The notes under the pieces: generated by a model
What the model was told of the DNA's origin: nothing
Database searches by the model: none
What the model saw: the letters and a program-made list of their open reading frames with translations, nothing else
Part shown: piece by piece, positions 61,555 to 64,000 of the stretch
Numbering within the stretch: the first letter of the stretch is position 1
How the letters are laid out: every line of letters starts with the position of its first letter
Program-made: the position numbers and the translations under genes
NCBI GenBank assembly: GCA_012839295.1
Contig: DUNO01000033.1
Span: forward strand, 81,169-145,168
Origin: Clostridiales bacterium
GTDB taxonomy: Bacteria > Bacillota > Clostridia > Lachnospirales > Lachnospiraceae
DNA length: 64,000 bases
Direction: 5' to 3'

Positions 61555-61645
61555 TCCACCGATAATAGCAAAACCAGCGAAAGCTGGTGACGCAAAGCTA
61601 GAGGGTCTTCGCTAATTATATTAGCATGGCAGCCAGTTACCGAAA
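61555..61645 (+). ncRNA. Cyclic di-GMP-I (GEMM) riboswitch
   Basis: Clear GEMM-I consensus in order: AGCAAAACC, GCGAAAGC tetraloop hairpin, GGTGACGCAAAGCTAGAGGG, then ATGGCAGCCAGTTACCG. The SD GGGGAG (61646-61651) touches the aptamer end and no terminator intervenes before ATG 61658, so translational control is likely. It controls the secreted transglutaminase-like gene. Confidence 0.95.
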
Positions 61646-61657
61646 GGGGAGTTTTTT

Positions 61658-62467
61658 ATGTATCCAAATTTGAAGAAAGGTCTATTGCAGCTGCTTGCCG
61701 CGGTTATTCTGATAGGAGCTTCGGGAAATGCTTCCCTAGCCATGGCTAAGGCGGCAGAAGATATAATAGACACCAGTGAGTTGGAGAATGGAATCGTTAT
61801 AATTGGTAATACGGGCAGTGAAGTAAAGGTTGATAAAGTAAGGGTAATCAAGGGTGGGGTGGTTTATACCTATGATTACGAGAATGCAATGAGGCTTCCA
61901 CTGCAGTCAGGGAGTGGGGAATATCAGGTTGTGTTATATTCCCTGGTAAAAGGAACTAGCTATAAGCAGGTAGCAAGCAAAACAGTAAATTACACCACAG
62001 ACGATGAGACAGCGTTATATTTGCAAAGTAACCATATGGTAACCTGGGATACGGGAATGAGGACGATTAAAAAAGCGGCAGAGCTGACAAAAGGCTTAAA
62101 GACCGATTCCGAAAAGGCAGACGCTATTTACAATTATATTGTTAATACCTATGAGTACGATAGCGAAAAAGCTAAAACGGTAAGAAGCGGATACATCCCC
62201 TCCATTGATAATATCTTCACTAGTAAGAAGGGGATCTGCTATGATTATTCCGTATCCTTTGCGGCAATGCTCAGGAGTGTTGGTATCCCTGCCCAGGTAA
62301 TTATGGGGCAATCCAAGGACGTGGAAGGTTACCATGCCTGGAACCAGGTCTATTTAAAGGGAAAATGGGTTACAGTGGATACAACCTTTGATGCAGGTGT
62401 TGGAGCGCAGGCTGTTGGACTAAAGGAGAAAAAGGAAGCCGGCTTTACGATAGAAAAGCGGTATTAG
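61658..62467 (+). CDS. Secreted transglutaminase-like protein under c-di-GMP control
   Basis: 269 residues. Signal peptide (KKGLLQLLAAVILIGASGNASLAMAKAAE), a beta-type N-terminal domain, then a transglutaminase core in the C-terminal half: cysteine in SKKGICYDYSVSF (about 190), histidine in VEGYHAWNQVYL, aspartate in VTVDTTFDAG. Such secreted enzymes act as peptidases or cross-linkers in the cell envelope. No sortase motif or other anchor. The c-di-GMP-I riboswitch directly upstream ties it to the motile-sessile switch. A terminator lies at 62560-62603. Confidence 0.93.
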   Translation: MYPNLKKGLLQLLAAVILIGASGNASLAMAKAAEDIIDTSELENGIVIIGNTGSEVKVDKVRVIKGGVVYTYDYENAMRLPLQSGSGEYQVVLYSLVKGTSYKQVASKTVNYTTDDETALYLQSNHMVTWDTGMRTIKKAAELTKGLKTDSEKADAIYNYIVNTYEYDSEKAKTVRSGYIPSIDNIFTSKKGICYDYSVSFAAMLRSVGIPAQVIMGQSKDVEGYHAWNQVYLKGKWVTVDTTFDAGVGAQAVGLKEKKEAGFTIEKRY

Positions 62468-62559
62468 GATTATTTCAATATACATGGAATCATATGTAAT
62501 ATAGTAATGAAAAAAATTGTGAAGGTATATCAAGAAAGTATTTTTAAAGGATCTGAAAG

Positions 62560-62603
62560 AGCTGTTGTGCAACTAACAGAAATTAGTAGGCAACAGCTTT
62601 TTT
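62560..62603 (+). terminator. Terminator of the transglutaminase-like gene
   Basis: AGCTGTTG pairs with CAACAGCT, followed by TTTTT. Confidence 0.8.
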
Positions 62604-62760
62604 GCTGTAAAAATGCTTGATATTATCCTTTATCAAAGCTATAATATTTTCTAAGGGACTGTATTTGAATTGAGGTAAGATTTGTGTTTGTTTTGGGAGA
62701 ACTCGAAGATTTAGTAGAGAAATATTGTATATAATAAGTCTGTATTTGGAGGTATACCTA

Positions 62761-63138
62761 ATGAGTGAAACTGAATTGTTATTAGCTATATCCGAGATGA
62801 TGGACAATAAACTACAGCCAATTGATGAAAAAATCACCGAGATAGCTGGAAGATTCGCTGCGATAGATGAAAGATTCAACAAAATGGATAGAATATTTGC
62901 TGGAATAGATAGAAAGTTCGTTGAGATGGATGGGAGATTTGCTGGAATAGATAGGGAATTCGTTGCAATGGATGGGAGATTTATAGCAATGGATAAAAGA
63001 CTCGTCACAATAGATGAAAGATTCAATAAGTTAGAAGAAGGTATGATCAACGGTTTCAATAAAATCGTTTCCATATTAGAGGATGAAATTATACCAACTT
63101 TAAAACTTTTAGTGAGGCATATTCAAACAAATTCTTAA
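62761..63138 (+). CDS. Heptad-repeat coiled-coil hypothetical protein
   Basis: 125 residues. From about residue 32 to 98 there are nine exact seven-residue repeats of the form (A/K/G)(I/M)D(E/G/R)(R/K)F(N/A/V), a perfect heptad series expected to form a parallel coiled coil or trimeric stalk, followed by a hydrophobic helix (MINGFNKIVSILEDEIIPTLKLLVRH). No signal or membrane span. I start at ATG 62761 with TTGGAGG upstream. Function is unknown; such proteins often appear in several copies in Lachnospiraceae. The DNA repeats in 21-bp units, which makes copy number variation likely. Confidence 0.8.
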   Translation: MSETELLLAISEMMDNKLQPIDEKITEIAGRFAAIDERFNKMDRIFAGIDRKFVEMDGRFAGIDREFVAMDGRFIAMDKRLVTIDERFNKLEEGMINGFNKIVSILEDEIIPTLKLLVRHIQTNS

Positions 63139-63143
63139 TATTT

Positions 63144-63171
63144 AGAGAGGCTTATTTAGCCTCTCTTTATT
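63144..63171 (+). terminator. Terminator of the heptad-repeat gene
   Basis: AGAGAGGC pairs with GCCTCTCT over TTATTTA, followed by TTATTT. Confidence 0.85.
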
Positions 63172-63263
63172 TAAAGCAACTTCAAACGCTTCAATATGGA
63201 AGGAATAGGTATTGGAACTACCGGTTTAAATCAAAGTAGCAGTCTATGAAAGGATGGTAAAAA

Positions 63264-63803
63264 ATGATTGATGAGATATTGAAATACAACAAGGAGTTTG
63301 TTGGACAAAAGCAGTATGAGGCCTATGTTTCCAGTAAATATCCTAATAAAAAAATAGCAATTCTATCCTGTATGGATACCCGGCTTACAGAGCTGCTGCC
63401 TGCGGCGCTGGGCTTGAAGAACGGTGATGTGAAATTGATAAAAAATGCAGGCGCGGTCATATCCTCCCCCTTTGGAAGTGTTATGCGAAGCCTGGTGGTA
63501 GCAATTTATGATTTGAATGTAGACCACATTTTAGTCATTGGCCACCATGATTGTGGGATGCAGAGTCTGGACAGCAAGAGGATCTTGAAAAAAATGAAAG
63601 ACAGGGGTATTACGGAAGAAACAATCAAACTTATAAAATACTGTGGCATTGATTTTGACAGCTGGCTGAGTGGGTTTGAAAGCGCTGAAGAATCCGTGAA
63701 AACTACAGTGGGTATCATAGAAAACCATCCGTTGATCCCTAAGGACGTCAAAATCTATGGGCTTGTTATCGATCCCACAACTGGAAAACTGGAAAGCGTT
63801 TAA
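63264..63803 (+). CDS. Beta-class carbonic anhydrase
   Basis: 179 residues. Zinc ligands Cys36, His94 and Cys97 lie in ILSCMDTRL and VIGHHDCGM; the Asp38-Arg40 dyad of beta-carbonic anhydrases is present, as is KNAGAVISSP. The enzyme interconverts CO2 and bicarbonate in the cytoplasm. The small size matches the type with the shortened C-terminus common in Firmicutes. AAAGGATGG precedes the ATG by about nine bases. It is a single gene followed by tandem copies of the three-hairpin element. Confidence 0.95.
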   Translation: MIDEILKYNKEFVGQKQYEAYVSSKYPNKKIAILSCMDTRLTELLPAALGLKNGDVKLIKNAGAVISSPFGSVMRSLVVAIYDLNVDHILVIGHHDCGMQSLDSKRILKKMKDRGITEETIKLIKYCGIDFDSWLSGFESAEESVKTTVGIIENHPLIPKDVKIYGLVIDPTTGKLESV

Positions 63804-63849
63804 ACGGCGGAATTACGCCATTGGTTAATCCATAAAATTACATCCTGTA

Positions 63850-63946
63850 ATATAAGTTATCACAAGTTGTCTTTTTAACTTCTGATAAAAGGCGCTGCAT
63901 TTGCGCCGTGCATCTCGATTATCGGAACATGTACTTGGTTCCGATA
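63850..63946 (+). repeat. Three-hairpin element, tandem copy 5
   Basis: 97-bp unit: ATATAAGTTAT, hairpin A (arms near AAGTTATCACAAGTT and AACTTCTGATAA, partly mismatched), hairpin B GGCGC/GCGCC with TGCATTT loop, GTGCATC, then hairpin C ATTATCGGAAC/GTTCCGATAAT (11 pairs). Confidence 0.8.
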
Positions 63947-64000
63947 ATATAAGTTATGAGAAGTTGCTTTTTAACTTCTCATAAAAGGCGCTGCATTTGC
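63947..64000 (+). repeat. Three-hairpin element, tandem copy 6, cut by the window end
   Basis: Begins with the same ATATAAGTTAT, hairpin A is now perfect (TTATGAGAAGTT / AACTTCTCATAA), then AAAAGGCGCTGCATTTGC at the edge. The array probably continues beyond the window. Confidence 0.8.

Noticed and set aside
1..64000. tRNA or rRNA genes, IS elements or prophage
   Set aside because: No tRNA-like CCA-ended cloverleaf, rRNA segment, transposase or phage protein was recognised anywhere in the window.

Overview
The window looks like a chromosomal segment of a low-to-mid-GC anaerobic Firmicute of the family Lachnospiraceae, related to Clostridium phytofermentans. Evidence: strong AAGGAGG-type ribosome binding sites, TTGACA/TATAAT promoters, HemZ-HisS-AspS gene order, YesM/YesN two-component systems, a c-di-GMP-I riboswitch, and a fucose/rhamnose-type glycyl-radical-enzyme microcompartment. 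Assignment is inference from gene content only.

Layout. 1-6070: housekeeping run on the + strand (metallo-beta-lactamase-fold hydrolase, HemZ, HisS, Dabb protein, AspS, DUF1294), then a cold-shock gene. 6600-15750: carbohydrate island with a divergent YesM/YesN pair, a three-gene sugar ABC importer and a putative glycoside hydrolase. 15750-23120: DeoR regulator with a structured leader, then M17 aminopeptidase, CutC, a large transglutaminase-like protein and aspartate ammonia-lyase. 23130-24610 (- strand): ECF S-component and a DUF4430 protein behind a cobalamin riboswitch with its terminator and promoter. 24700-28010: GalM, Upp and a small membrane protein, with a 1-kb gene-poor stretch holding a dispersed repeat and a possible small RNA.

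28170-43650: the centrepiece, a complete B12-independent 1,2-propanediol microcompartment operon. L-fuculose-1-P aldolase and L-rhamnulose-1-P aldolase both yield lactaldehyde; after its reduction, the glycyl radical diol dehydratase (with activase) makes propionaldehyde, which the CoA-acylating aldehyde dehydrogenase, alcohol dehydrogenase and PduL convert to propionyl-phosphate and propanol. Shell genes comprise four BMC-H, one BMC-T (PduT-like), one EutS/PduU-like and one BMC-P; PduS-like and EutP/PduV-like accessories and a DeoR regulator are included. Putative encapsulation helices are visible on the aldolase (C-terminal), both dehydrogenases and PduL (N-terminal). An AraC regulator and a GH78 alpha-L-rhamnosidase follow, giving rhamnoside release, regulation and catabolism in one block. 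Sugar isomerases/kinases and propionate kinase are not in the window.

47900-63800: small coiled-coil protein, polysaccharide deacetylase, an unusual dual-kinase hybrid sensor with a REC-BTAD regulator, a 1795-residue sortase-anchored surface protein, a PTPS-family protein and PerR-like regulator (- strand), a c-di-GMP riboswitch-controlled secreted transglutaminase-like protein, a heptad-repeat protein and a beta-carbonic anhydrase. The window ends inside a tandem three-hairpin repeat.

Most notable non-coding signals: a dispersed three-hairpin element whose arms change sequence but keep pairing; an identical 16-nt Shine-Dalgarno-mimic hairpin before hisS and (twice) before a shell gene; direct repeats around two DeoR-linked promoters spaced by whole helical turns; a 22-23 bp tandem repeat between the glycyl radical enzyme and its activase; and an internal RBS that may give two forms of a shell protein.
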